Assembly (NCBI GenBank): GCA_025331445.1
Contig: JAIWNE010000078.1
Coordinates: 1-64,000, forward strand
Reading direction: 5' to 3'
DNA: 64,000 nt
DNA from: Blakeslea trispora
Taxonomy: Eukaryota > Mucoromycota > Mucoromycetes > Mucorales > Choanephoraceae
The position numbers and the translations under genes were made by a program. The notes beneath the pieces are model-generated. The model searched no databases and had not been told where the DNA came from. It saw nothing but the letters and a program-made list of their open reading frames with translations. Below, piece after piece: positions 23,499 to 38,964 of the stretch. Numbering within the stretch: position 1 is the stretch's first letter; every line of letters starts with the position of its first letter.

Positions 23499-24025
23499 TT
23501 ATTCTTCATCAGATTTCTCTGCAAAAGCATCCCAGTCAAAATCATCATAATTTTCCTCATCACTATTCACATCCTTTTTCTTTTGATTGACCTGTTCGTC
23601 GCCACCTTCTTGCTTTGCAAGGATTTCATCGTACCATTTCAAAAGCTGACTCTTTTGTTTTGTTGTGAAACAAGGTACCTTCAATGCATCTTCTATTAAT
23701 GGGAAAGCTGACATCTTATCAGTCAAGCCACTAGATCAATCTGTTAGAGATCTACATTACTTTCACCATTACTTGCTTGAGATTACCTTCGATCAAATAC
23801 CGTAAAATAGGCTTCTATGCAAGCAAATAGCTTATTCTTTTCTTTATCAGAGAATCTATAGTCCTTTTTACGTTAAGCATAAGCTATTTATGTATGTATG
23901 TTTACTGTTACTTGGTTTTTAAAAATGAATTTTTTTAAGGTGTTCATTTGTTTGACAGTCTTTGCAGTTGGAGGCTTCGGGATCGCTTTCGTGTCATCGT
24001 GAAACTGTTGAATACGTTGTTCCAT
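23499..24025 (-). CDS. Small acidic-tail protein, unknown
   Basis: Exons 24025-23912, 23863-23787 and 23730-23499 give 140 residues. Both introns are short GT-AG introns and the first has a CTTAAC-like branch site. The protein is basic/helical at first (with IPKPPTAKTVKQ), has a compact middle (YRFSDKEKNKLFACIEAYF), and ends in an acidic/aromatic tail, DDFDWDAFAEKSDEE. I do not recognise the family. The acidic tail with Phe/Trp is typical of interaction peptides. Without splicing, only the last exon would be noticed as an ORF. Confidence 0.7.
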
Positions 24026-24337
24026 TCTATCATAAAATTTAAAGTGAAAAAGAAAACTTTTTTTTTTTCTCTTTTGACAAAAAAACAAAAATCTGTGTTT
24101 AAATTCATTAGAAATTTAGATGAACTCATGTATTCACAACTGGCTCTTTGGATAGAAAGTTAAGGTTGAACTAATGAGTGCTTTCAACTAGGAAATAATC
24201 TCTATGGTGACATAATTAAATACATGAGCAGACATATAGATTTCTGTCAGTAATGCTCAGGAACACTCACAATCTATCGTAGATTTATGTAACTTTATTC
24301 AAACATAGTCTGTTTGCTTCAAGACCCGATACATAAA

Positions 24338-25593
<1,256 letters not shown>

Positions 25594-28370
25594 GTAAGCA
25601 AGAATAAGAAAAGAAAGAAAGAGAAAAGTAAAGCAGATGCAAAGGAAACTTTAACTTTTTTTCCTTATTCTCACGACTATTCTTATCTGCATATGAAAGT
25701 ACAGCTAGCGATAGAATTGAGCGCAAGATACGTATTGAAAGTCAGAGATATACCCATCTTTTTGACATTTCATGAAATAAACAGTGCTACAATATTATCT
25801 CATTTTTTTCTACCATGCTCTGAATCTGTCCTACAAACATTCAAAAGTATCCTCTTATACATGTGTATATTGTGAAGAAGGGAAATAAAAAAAAAACCCC
25901 CTTGATTTTGAGCAACAACTGATACTGAAGCTAAAGCTGAATTCGAATTAAACCATTTCAAAGTGGAGTGACATTTTCACCTGCCTTCATTTTAGAAAAC
26001 CTTTAATGAAAAAGTCGCTAGACTTGCGTTGAGATCAAGCTTTCTTGTTCAATAGCAGAGCCGCTTTGTCACCCTCAATAGGTTTATCTTTTCTCAAAAA
26101 CACAATAGGCCAATCTGAGCAGAAATTTAGTTGCGAGAAGTAGCACTAAGAGCAATAATATCATGACATAAAGAATCGAGCCATACATCATCACAGTTGT
26201 TTAATCCATTAAATGTTGTTGTTTGTTTTGGACTTCAAATTTGACAGCAGGTGTCTTGAGAAGTCTGACTTAGCTCTTTTAACCTATTTTGGCATATATC
26301 AACAAACGAAGATTGTTCTATTCTAATCTAAAGATGGACTCTTATCTGTTTGTTTTTGTTCGAGGTCTGAACTACTTTGCGACCTTGCATGGTAAATGAC
26401 CAAGCATCTTTTATATACTTCATTTTTTTTTTCAGATGACTATTACATAATTGCAAAGATGAGTTTGTATGTTGACCTTTAGTGCTTTTAAAGTCAATAT
26501 GCTCTTCTTCTTGTATGCAACAAGCAAAAGTGCAGGGGTTTTATGTGCTACTGATTACTGTCTTACTCTTGTATTTGTTGTAACTCATACATAGTTTTTT
26601 TCTGTCTGTTTGTTTTCGATTTACTCATGTTTTCCTTTTAGTAAACATCCTAGATGTTTCTGAATAAAGTATTAAATGGGGGAAGCTGTTTGACATGTTT
26701 GCTTGTTCTACAAAGAACAAGGTGTTTTAAAGTGTTTGGAACAACAAACATTGATCTGTACAAATCTAGTCTCTATAAATCTTTTCTGGTGTCACCTTAT
26801 CTGTTTATTCACAAAGATGATCTGCGTTGTTCAAACTGTACAATGGTGTTTGTTCTCAATGACAAACGTAATCATCTGATTTTATTGTTCTAACAGCAAT
26901 CTTCATCTTAAATAAAGATTGTCTTCGTAATTGTAGTTTGTGAATCAAGTAAACATGTTTTATATGTTTTTCTGCACAAATATGTTGGTGCAACAGGCAA
27001 GTGAGATGAGTGAAGATTAATGTTTACTAATTTTTTTAAGCTTTTTGACTATTGTTTCTTCTCAATTAGCTCAAGTTTGTTTGTTTGAGCGCACTAATTT
27101 GATAACATATGTAACATGCTTTACAGAAATTGAGTCGCAATAATACACGCTTACTGTGGTTATGTCCATTTTATTTCTTGAAGAAAGGAAAAGTATAGGG
27201 AAACTTTTTTTTATTATTAGCGCAGTTTCCTTTTGCTTTGAAACACTTAGGTAAACGATTGCTAAGCACAACAGAATACTCGAGCCAAATAAAGTAGTTG
27301 AAATTTATGGTTGAATCGTTAAGTTTAGTTGGCCACTTTAGAGATAAGTGTGGCTAACTGAAAAAAAATAAGGGGTTTATCTTGCTTTTATCTGGCACAT
27401 TAGTTAACTTTGCAAAAAAAAAAGAAAACTAATTTGGTTGGCCCAAGAAAGATTGAACAATAGTTCTCCGACCATCATTCCTGAAAGTCTAGCTTTCTTC
27501 TCTTTTAACGCTTATTGCTATACCCATTTTTAGAATTGCCGCTTTACAGACATCAGTAACTCGAATCGTCACCATCCACATACGTTTCAGCACATCGCTT
27601 CCTTCTTTAGAGTCCAGGACAGAGTGTGAGAAAAACGCATGTAGATAAACAGGTGTGACAGAGCCCTTTTTTATTTTTTCACTTTTTATGTTTTCTTGTT
27701 CTTTCATGCTCCTATCCATTTCTCAACTTACAAGCAGAAAGAAAAAAAGCATTGACCATCCGACTCCAATGCTACTTTTGTCATACTAACAACAGTAGAT
27801 TTATTGTTAGTGTATAAGATCCTTGCACATGAAAATGTTGTTGTTATTGTTTATTTGTTTGTGTTTGTTTTACCCATCGGGATTTGTTCCGAAACTATAA
27901 GACGAAACAATTTTATACAAAAAGGAAATATTGAAAATCAAGTTACAGAGTTAGTTTCCAAGGAGTAAAAAAAAAATGAAGGGCACTATCAAAGGCAGGC
28001 ACAAAATGAGGTAAAACAAAGAACTTGGTGAATTCGTTTGTCATATTTTCAAACTGATGATTAGATAGTCTTCTATACTTTTTTTTTGTTCTTTTTGTTC
28101 TTTTTTAAGGGTTTACCAAATGTGTAGTTACCGGAATTCTCATTCCGGTCAACGAGACCAGAGTAAGAAGCGCTAATAAGCGAATTGAAGAAGCAGAAAA
28201 AGACACAGGTCAAATCAATGCCATCGTAAAATGAGAAGAAAACAAGCTCAAACAGAAAAGGAATTTGCAACAACCTCAAGAGCTATTATGACAATAAGCG
28301 TACCACATGACTTATTTAAACCAGTTTTCATATTTTTCTTTGTTTTTTATTTTGTCCTCCTCCCCTTCAT

Positions 28371-28375
<5 letters not shown>
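25594..28375. other. Long intergenic region, no gene seen
   Basis: About 2.8 kb of AT-rich sequence. Several short ORFs exist but none has splice continuity or a recognisable domain. It includes the distant 5' region of the fork head gene. Confidence 0.45.

Positions 28376-28432
<57 letters not shown>
28376..28432 (+). repeat. CT dinucleotide repeat in the presumed 5' leader of the fork head gene
   Basis: About 28 uninterrupted CT units end 60 bp before the ATG at 28492. Confidence 0.9.
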
Positions 28433-28444
<12 letters not shown>

Positions 28445-28491
28445 GTTATACATTTCAGAAAGATATTATTTATCGTTTGACAACACCTTAA

Positions 28492-30029
<1,538 letters not shown>

Positions 30030-31671
30030 ACTCTCATTATCTGTGCAACTATATATTCCCAAAATAAGAGAACTCCAAAACAGGGTTCAATATACATACA
30101 ATTCTATACATACATGCATACATCCTATACATATTCTGACTCAACCTGTTCTTGTCAATTTTATATCAAAAACTCTCTCCCTCTCTCTCTCTTTAAAATG
30201 AATACGTGAATAAACAAAGCATATGTATATAAATATATATATTTAATAACAACAAAATTGAGTGGCGGCACTATTGTTACGCTGAACTTTTTTAGACCTT
30301 TGTTTGTTTGTTTGGTTTTTTTCTTTGTTTGTTTTGCTAATCAAAGCCTCATTTATACACATTAGATCTTTCATTATACCTTTCTTTTAACATAATCAAT
30401 CATATGGGACAGAAGCATTATGATTTGAGATAAGCTAACTCTTGAGCAACAGCCATTTGTCTGTAAGAAACAAATCAAAGTCAATTCATAAGATTGTGTC
30501 AAATCATTAGTACAAAAAGGTAAAATTTTGGCCCTGAAAAGATCTTTTTGTTTACAGTTTGGTATTCAAAATGAGTACAAAAAGTTTTTTGAACAACATA
30601 AATCAGTACGCTGTCAGAGTCATTTACAGCTTGATCAAATAATCTTTTCTATCAATTGGTTATGGTATACTCTTGTTTAGTAGCATCTCAGTACTGGCCA
30701 ATTAAACCTGAATGTGATTGCTTCGTTATTCGGTGATTGGAGAGAAAAGCTTATTGGTTTTAAAAGAACTGCTTCACTGTATGCACAGTGGTTTAGAATT
30801 AAAATTTCTTGACTAATGACCACCCGACCAGCTGCACAAGAGCTACATATTGCGAAAACGTCGATACTTTGTTCAAAAAATAAATCGCGTAAGTAACGAA
30901 TTAAGAGAAACGAAGCCGTCATAATTTAACTAGAAAGTTTCATTACTTGAAGAGTGGTGATAATTTAAACAAGAAACTCTTATCATGACACATGCTATTC
31001 TATCAGTTTCTTTTTATCAAGCTGAGTATGATAGTCATAAATCTACCAAATATCGTACTCGTTTGTAATTCTTTCCAAATTTCAACGGATCACCGTATTC
31101 TTCCTAGTCCTAGTATTACCAAAATTTGTAATTTTTTAGAACGTTAAAGTATTTTGCTTTTCACAAGCGCTTTTTGTGTCTGCATAATATCCAGTAACAG
31201 TTCAGAGTAAAGAATCACTAAATCGTAGCTATTCAACAAAAGAATATGAAAACAAATACTAAAACTGACTTGAAAGACTCTATATACTGCAGAAAGCAAT
31301 GACAAAGACTCCAAGCAAATAATTAGATCTGTCTATGATCAAATAAAATAACTTTTTTCTCAAGGGCAGACATAGAAGACAGCAGTTGCATGAAGGTGAA
31401 ACTTTTTGTGGCAATTAAAAAAATGACCAGCCAACTATGACTCAGAACAAAGAATAATGATCATCTGTTGATTTGGCTAAAGACGGCTTATTCCGAACAT
31501 AAGATCATCCTGCTTTTCGCTATCGCATTAACTGCTACAGTTACAAGTCAAAGTTGTTTGTTAAGCAGTCAGATCTTGGTTTACTGTACGGCAACCATTG
31601 CTCGGAATGCCTAGTTCCGCCAAGCAGTCTTCCTTCTACCAATTTTGTAAATTTGCATCATTGTGAATCCT
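30030..31671. other. Intergenic, no gene seen
   Basis: The 3' flank of the fork head gene, with a CT run near 30180-30192 and AT-rich DNA. No coding sequence was supported. Confidence 0.45.
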
Positions 31672-32155
31672 AATCAAGCAGTCTGGGCACACTTGGAGGA
31701 TATTAAGCCAGTAAGATTTGCTGATATCAAGTCATATCTTAGTACTTCCTCTGTAATGCCAAAACAGATATTTTCTCTACCATCGTCTAAATCATAAGTA
31801 CAACCAACGATATGAATTGTATAGGCACATTAACTATTGTGGTAAGCACAAATACATATGAATTGCTATATAGCTGTTTATATGACATGATTAGCTTGTA
31901 TGCTTTTGCTGACATAAGAGCATCAATATATTATACCATTTTCTCTTCTTACTGCAAAATGATGAACAATAATCATTACAAACAATCTTTACTAGTCTTT
32001 TTCTCTTCTCGTGCTGAAAATAGAGATTTAGTTTCTTTGTATTGTCCAACAAAGAAACGAGGTATACACTGATATAAACTATTTTGCACAGAGAATAAGC
32101 AAACAATCAATATATCAGCCAATGTGGACATTGATCAGTAATGCGGTCAATCTGT
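31672..32155 (-). repeat. Dispersed degenerate repeat, copy A (interrupted)
   Basis: Blocks 31676-31812 and about 32098-32155 match 43185-43384 in the same order and orientation. Shared anchors include GCAGTCTGG, TCTGTAATGCCAAA and ATATATCAGCCAAT. About 285 bases between the blocks have no counterpart in copy B. On the minus strand both copies keep a short frame with the pattern FGITE, so the repeat probably descends from a coding sequence. The element class was not identified. Confidence 0.65.
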
Positions 32156-32851
32156 TTTGCAAGATAAAAGAGAGGAAAGAGATTCTTTTTCCTCTTTCCT
32201 CTTCTCTAATTATTATAATCAGTGAACGTAGTATACACAAAGGTAACAAAACTCTTCAGTTGACTGTGATAATTGCTTATATCAATAAACTGAAAGCCTC
32301 CTACCACTTGTGCGAAATGGAAAACAGAGACTGTTTAAAAAAAGACATATATTTTATCATGACTGGTTTCAATCATCTATGTAGATCAAAGTGAATAGTT
32401 GTTGATTCATCCTACAGATGAGGTAGGCCATTCATTCAAGAGTTAGATATATATTTGAGAAACAGGAAACTAAAATGATGCTTACATTTTAGACTTCTTT
32501 ACTAATATAATTATGAAAAATGACACTCCTCATTCACTATACCTAAATATTTGAACAGTAATTCAAATACATAGTGGAAGCTCATCAAAAAATATCTTGT
32601 GTTTTTAAATCAGCATTAAAACTCTTCTTTTTCTTTGTCTCCACATAAAGAAGCCAAAAAAGAACTTGTTGAAACATACAGCAACTCACTGGCTAGTGCC
32701 TTGTAATCCTTCAATATCAAGCATGTCAAGCTAGCCAAAAACAATATGTAATAACAAAAATCAATCTGTTTGAAGAAAATGATACCCCTTTTGAAATGTA
32801 AAAAAAAAAATTAATCCTAAAGATACTGAGTCCCTGTTTATACTGTCATAT

Positions 32852-33187
32852 CTATTTTTTGTATTGTATTGCTCTAGACATCATTGTACAGCTTTTCTTT
32901 GGGCCGAACTCATCACTCTTTAGTGTTACACTGACTGTACTAGCCCAAGGAGATTTAGTGGTATTGTCTTTACTAAAAACCATGCTAGTTTCAATCCATG
33001 CTTGTGTTCTGTTACTGAAGCATGTATAGTTCAACCTGCAGTTAAGAGGATTAAAGACAGCAAGAAAGGGAAGAACAGAAAAAAAAAGCATGTTGACCCC
33101 ACTTTGATCAATCAATATAAATTTAGCATTGTGATCGAAGAAGCAACAATTTCTTTGTTTTTGCCACTCTTTGCTCTTACCTTGCAT
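32852..33187 (-). pseudogene. Possible DDE transposase remnant (Tc1/IS630-like)
   Basis: An ORF of 111 codons includes KFILIDQSGVNM, which resembles the second catalytic-acid region of IS630/Tc1-type DDE domains (hydrophobics-IDEAGFNM). The rest (WIETSMVFSKDNTTKSPWAS) does not line up clearly. There is no start, no terminal repeats and no other catalytic acid. This is a weak, motif-only call. Confidence 0.3.
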
Positions 33188-34569
33188 TCATTGTCTCTCT
33201 GATATAGATCATTAATGGTCGACAAGTTTAACTTACACCTATTGAAGGCAATGATTTACGTTCAAGAAAGAGTTTGCTACAAAAAGAAAGCTGAGCAGCT
33301 TGCTCTTCTTTTCTGTCCCTTTCTAGTCAAAACAAAATGCCTTGCAAGACAAATACTGATATTTAGACAAGTGAAAAAAAAAACCCTGTAAGGAGATAGT
33401 CTTGATTCAACACAGCTCTAAGTTTGTTCAAGTAACACTCGCCAATAGGATCAGCAAAATCATTTGAAGTATCACCTACTATTTGTTTATAGTCCCACAA
33501 GCAAACTGAGCTAGACTCAAGCTGTTTTTGTTTCTAGTTGTGATTTCACTTGCTTGGTCTTGCGTTCACTTACAGATGCCAAAGTTATCGCATATTCCTT
33601 AAGAGAAAGCTTTACTGAAGGAATGCTAAAAATGTCTTGGGCATTATTGAAAAGCTTGAAGACTACGGCAAAAACCTTTTGTTTTTAATGACAGCATCTC
33701 ATTAAATTTCCCAAGAATAAAGATGTGTAACAATGAAAACTGGTTTCCTAGAATAAGGAAGCCAAGACTCAACTCTTCCATATCATATGTATATTTTTTT
33801 TCATATTTTCTGTCCTTTGTCTGTAACTTAATTATGACGTAGCTATAGAGGTCAAGCATGCAATATGTCTTGCTCGTTTCTTTCTTTTCTTAAGGATTCG
33901 AACATTCAAACAGGACGGCACTAATCATAACTGAAAGGTTTGTGTGTTTGAGGGTCGATGAGAAAAAAGGGATTTTTTTTGGTTACCTTTAGTGCACAAC
34001 TATATGGAGAAATAATAAGTGACAAAAAAAGCCAATTTAAATTTCCTTGTCTTAATGCAATTTTGGTGAGAAAATCAAATTACTTAAGCAAACATTCAAT
34101 TTTTTTTTTGTTTCATTTTGCTATCCCATGTAACTTTATCATTTTCATGCTATGTTAATGTATGCTTGAATAAACAGGTAGCAGTGTGATTTAAAGGGTG
34201 CCTTATCTTCAGCTCTTTGCAGTCGAATAGTATGAATGAGTGACATAGTTACCCAAAACGAATGATGAAATGTTCGTAATACGCTACGAGCAAAAAACCA
34301 TCGTCATCAGATGATCCTTCTTCCTTGCAAGGCACAAGTATTTGTTTACGCACACACAAGTAAAACATGTCTGTAAAAAGATATTGCCAAAAGGAGAAAT
34401 ATCCTTTTGCTCAAATCAAGTTAAACTAGTGTTGTCCTACTTTTTAATAAAAAAAAAGTTCGCATCATATGTGGGGAAAACATATAAAAGAAACATCAAG
34501 ACTCTCGGTTTCTGTTTGACAGAATACTGTTGTTCTTTACTTTCTGTTTTCTATTTCATAAAATAAACA
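33188..34569. other. Intergenic, upstream of the hexose transporter
   Basis: No gene seen. It includes the presumed promoter of the transporter gene; no TATA box was confidently placed. Confidence 0.45.
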
Positions 34570-36493
34570 ATGGCTCCACTTATACCGACTGGTTCAACTA
34601 AAGTTGATCCGAATGCAGCCAAGTCTGAAGCAGGCATTGTGCTTTATTTGTAATGTATAGTTAAAGCATCCAAATGACGCTTGTATTAAACGAATTATGT
34701 AGAATTACTGCGTTTGCAGCTATTGGTGGTTTTTTGTTTGGATGTATGTAGTTTTTTATGCAAACTCTTTTTTTTTTTATTTGTTATTTATATTTCTCAT
34801 TAGACGATTTTGGTGTGACAAGTGGTGTCATGGCAATGCCACAGTTTCAGGCCTATTTTGACCCCTTGACACCCGCCATCAAAGTAAGATATACATGCAT
34901 ACATCACATAGGGCTCTTGACTCACACTGAATTTAGGGCGCTCTAAATTCTCTTATGGGTTGTGGTGCTGCCTTTGGTTGCTTAATTGCAGGTGTCATGT
35001 CAGATCGTTTTGGTCGTCGTGATACAATTGGCGGTGCTGCTCTGATCTTCATTGTGGGTGGTGTCCTTCAATGCGCTTCTCACAATATAGAAATGCAACT
35101 GATCGGCCGTTTTATTTCTGGCATATCTGTTGGTGCTTGCTCTGTCTTGTGTATGTCCTTTAGCTACTCTACATTGGAATTCTAGACTGACTTTAATTTT
35201 ATGTTCACTTATTTAGCTCCCATGTATAATGCTGAATTGGCACCAAAAGAAATTCGTGGTAGATTGATTGGGTTTCAACAGTTGATGATCGATACTGGTC
35301 TGCTTGTCAGTGCATGGCTAGATTTCGGTACAATTTATGTCAATAGCGATTGGTCATGGCGTATTCCATATCTTGTCCAAGTCGCACCTGCTGTTCTTTT
35401 GGCTTTCTGTCCTTTTATCTTGCCTCGTTCTCCTCGTTGGCTGATTGAAAAAGGCCGCACAGAAGAAGCTCTTGATGTCCTTGCCTATGTGCACGGTAAA
35501 GGCGATCGCCAGCATCCTTATGTCATTCAAGAATTCAATGAAATCAATGATAACGTTCAGTTAGAAAACAACGTTGCTGTAGGAAGCTATTGGGAAATGA
35601 TCAAAGATCCTAAAAACCGCCGCGTCCTTTGGATTGGTTGCTCTGTGGCCATCTTTCAACAACTGACTGGTGCAAATGTCATTATGTATTATGCTGCATT
35701 CATGTTCCAACAAGCAGGTCTTAAAGGTTCAATGTCTTTGCTAGCGAATGGCTTAGACTACGCAGTGATGGTCATCTTTTGTATTCCTGGTATGATTCTG
35801 GTTGATCGAGTAGGTCGTGTCAAATTGATGACTATTGGCTCCATTGGTATGTGTGCTTGCTTCTTCATCATTGCTGGCTTGTATGGTGGTGTAGGCTATA
35901 CTGAATGGAACGAAGAGCAGCTGAGTCATGTTGTGAATATGAGTGGAAATCCTGCAGCAGGCAACGCTGTTATTGTCTTCATTTTCATCTTTGTTGCTTT
36001 TTACGGTACCACTTGGGCCCCTGTTGCATGGATTTACATTGCAGAAATCTTCCCTTTGAGAATTAGAAGTAAAGGTTTTGCCTTAGCATCGGCTATTCTC
36101 TGGGTTGGCAACATTCTGGTTGGCCAAGTGACTCCTATCTTGATGGATTCTATTACTTGGTGAGTTTTTTTTTGTCTCCTGTTTATAAATTAACAATAAT
36201 CTCACTATCTTTTAAAAAATAGGGGAACTTATATCATTTATGGTGTCATTGGTATTATTATGCTGGTATGGATGTGGTTATTCGCTCCAGAACCAAAGGG
36301 TCTTTCACTTGAAGAAATTGAAGTTGTTTTCCATGGTCCTGTTGTTGTGACAAATCTCAATTATGAAGAATATTTGGCTGCACATCGTGAGGATGTTGAA
36401 AAGATTCGACAACAACAATTTAGTCTTCAAGAAAAGCAAAAGATGGATGAACATAGTCATGAAGACAAAGATGGCTTCGATATCACTCATTAA
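34570..36493 (+). CDS. Hexose/sugar transporter, MFS sugar porter family
   Basis: Six exons (34570-34649, 34703-34743, 34804-34883, 34937-35150, 35217-36159, 36223-36493) give 542 residues, the usual size. About twelve membrane segments are expected. Family signatures are GGFLFGYDFGVTSG in the first helix, DRFGRRD between helices 2 and 3, GRFISGISVG, PRSPRWLIEKGR after helix 6, FQQLTGANVIMYY in helix 7 (sugar-binding QQ) and PEPKGLSLEEIE after the last helix. The long charged C-terminal tail, with many Glu, Lys and His, is cytosolic. It is a plasma-membrane monosaccharide/H+ symporter by family. Its stop lies 85 bp from the convergent gene 36579-37425. Confidence 0.95.
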
Positions 36494-36578
36494 GCCTTTT
36501 TAGGTAGCATATTTAATATCTATATATACACAGTACATATTCTTTCTTTAATTCAATAAATAATGCATTTTCTTTCTT

Positions 36579-37425
36579 CTAAATCAAGCAAGAGCCCCAT
36601 CTTTCGAGTGGTGGACGATAGACGGGCGTCATTCCAGTACAAATCTGGCTTTTCACTTCATGATTCGAATTGATTTGAGAAGATGTATAAGAACCTGTGT
36701 TTGGGTTATAATGGCACAGTGTCATTCCTAATGGTGGTGTTGTAGGTCTTGGAATAGCTGGAGGTGTATAGGCATCTTCCATAGAGTAATCTTCTTTAGG
36801 TAATGGTGAGTGGTTTATTGTATGAATTCGCTTTGTGTTGTCCTAAAAAACATTTCATCTTTGTCAATAGTAGAATTGAAATTGGAAGGAGTTTGTCTAA
36901 CCTTGCTCCATGACTCAGTATTCTTTCTCTTTGCCAATTGATTTGTTGAATTCATACTTGTAATAATTAAAGAAAAATAAGAAGAAAACAAGAAAAATTC
37001 ATGTACTTTGTTGCCCTTTAAATAAGCTCGGTATGGATTAGTCTTAGAGCAGAACAATTCCGAAGAAGCAAACCGATGTATTGTGACTGGTAAACACCTT
37101 CGGGGTCTCGAATTTGTGTTTGGTATTCAACATCCAATAAAATCGCTTAATTACTGGTCCTCGGATATTGAATTCCATCAAAAGTAAAGCACAATCTTTA
37201 TCTCAGCGGTGTTTACAAATGCTGTGAAGTTTGACAAAAGAAGCTAGCACTCACAACCTTATTGAGTTTGTCATTCAAAAGAAGCGATGTTGAGTTGCAT
37301 CGAATGAGATTACAAATATAATCTTCGACACTATTGCGATTGGGCAGAGCGTTAAACACCAATTGATGCGGAGCATTGTTTTGTGAATAAAAGTGGCTTT
37401 GCTTATTGTTAATTTTTGGAAAATG
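36579..37425 (-). CDS. Unknown gene made of short exons, 5' end unresolved
   Basis: A chain of minus-strand exons is suggested by splice signals and phase. 37425-37314 (or to 37258) reads ...HQLVFNALPNRNSVEDYI. About 37195-37098 reads ...FNIRGPVIKRFYWMLNTKH. Then come 37042-37007 (TNPYRAYLKGNK), 36928-36902 (RKNTESWSK) and 36842-36579. The last exon ends with a Pro-rich tail (TPPAIPRPTTPPLG, then PVYRPPLERWGSCLI). The first listed exon opens after an AG acceptor at 37426-37427 without an ATG, so at least one upstream exon is missing. A simpler two-exon model starting at the ATG at 36955 (105 residues) is possible but ignores the coding signal further up. I did not recognise a family. Confidence 0.5.
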
Positions 37426-38964
37426 CTACGTTCACTCAAATGAACCTAGCATTGACTTTTTTTAACCGAGTAGTATTCTCATCTGTACTTTCACTCTAAA
37501 TAAAGATAAATTCGCTTGTCGGATATCTTTAAATAGGACTTTGCGAAAAGGAAATGAATAAGCTTATTGATTATAGGACAGAGACAATGTGGAGAAACAA
37601 AATTACTTTATGTTCTGTCATGTCAAATTCTCAGAAGCTACCCAAACATCATCTGAACAATAATTTTAGACAAAGTGTAATCTCTCATCAATAATTAAAG
37701 AAAGTACCATCACTTTTGTCTAAACTTGATGCTCTTATGCCAGCCAACTGGCCAACATGGCCATCAGGCCTCAAGACCCACAGAATCTAATGCACACCGA
37801 AATCAAAGACAATTTTCCTCTAAATCTCGAGGTAAAAGTGCATGCCATTTCAAGAGGATAATATGAAACATGGATGGAAGCCTGGAACCATGAATCTAAA
37901 GGCCTTGCATTCCTATCTTTGACAGGCCAAATCATATTTTTAAAGAAAACCGTCAGAGATCTGTTTACTGGCTCTGACGCTTACGGATCAATATGACTCT
38001 CTTTATCTAAAAATAGTAAACGAGAACTGAGCGCAGCGATCATAGTTTCGATTTTTCAAGCCTGACTACAAAGTATTTGAAAGCAGAGAAAGAGAAGAAG
38101 ATCATTGGGACACCAATTATCTAATGATGTTCTTTTACATATTCACCTAGAGAAATAGTGCCTATTGAGTCATGAGAAAAAAAAACTCCCCAAGAAACTT
38201 TTTCTATCGTATAAATGAAATTATGCACCTTTGGTTACCAAGATAAGTCAGGCGACGAGAATGCTAAAAAAGAAAGTTTGACGATACGTTAGGTTCTCTT
38301 GACTGGATCCGAGTTCTTTTCAGAGTTGTCTGTAAGCCAAAATATTAGACAAGGTAAGACTTCTTGGTATATGAAACAATGACATTTGGGTATGCTATCT
38401 CTCTTGACCAATAGAGCTATACTCTCACTATAAACCGGACCTTGAATTATGGTTGATACATTGCAATGGCCTAAAGTGTCGTCATTATGCTAAAGGTATG
38501 TTCAAAAAAAAAATCCATTCAGGATTTTATTTGAAAATGACTATCAGAATAATAGTTCTCCGTAAAGAGCCCTCGCCTCGCATTTTCGAATTGCTTTTCT
38601 CCCTTCAAGTGATCTGCAACTGATACAAAAGTGCCCTCTATTAGACTCATATGCCATAAAAAGAGAGAGAGAGAGAGAGAAAGTAAATGATACATCTATA
38701 GGATTGTCATGTAATGAACAATGTTCATGAGCGACAAGCCAAGTAAGAATAGAAGAGGTAATAGTATATGTTGATTATTTTTGGCCTTAGAACTCTTTTA
38801 CGTTTTAATTAGAAATGGACAATCGTTGTCTTTCTAAATTAAGAGTAGTCGGTTACAAAAAAAAAAAGTACATTCATTATGATAGATGTCAGCAATAGAT
38901 AGGTAATGCAATTGATTTAGAAGGGTAAATGTAATGTTACAAGCAGGATAGGAAAAATAAACTA
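37426..38964. other. Intergenic, no gene resolved
   Basis: It may hold the missing 5' exon(s) of the preceding gene. A GA dinucleotide run lies near 38662-38681. Confidence 0.4.
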
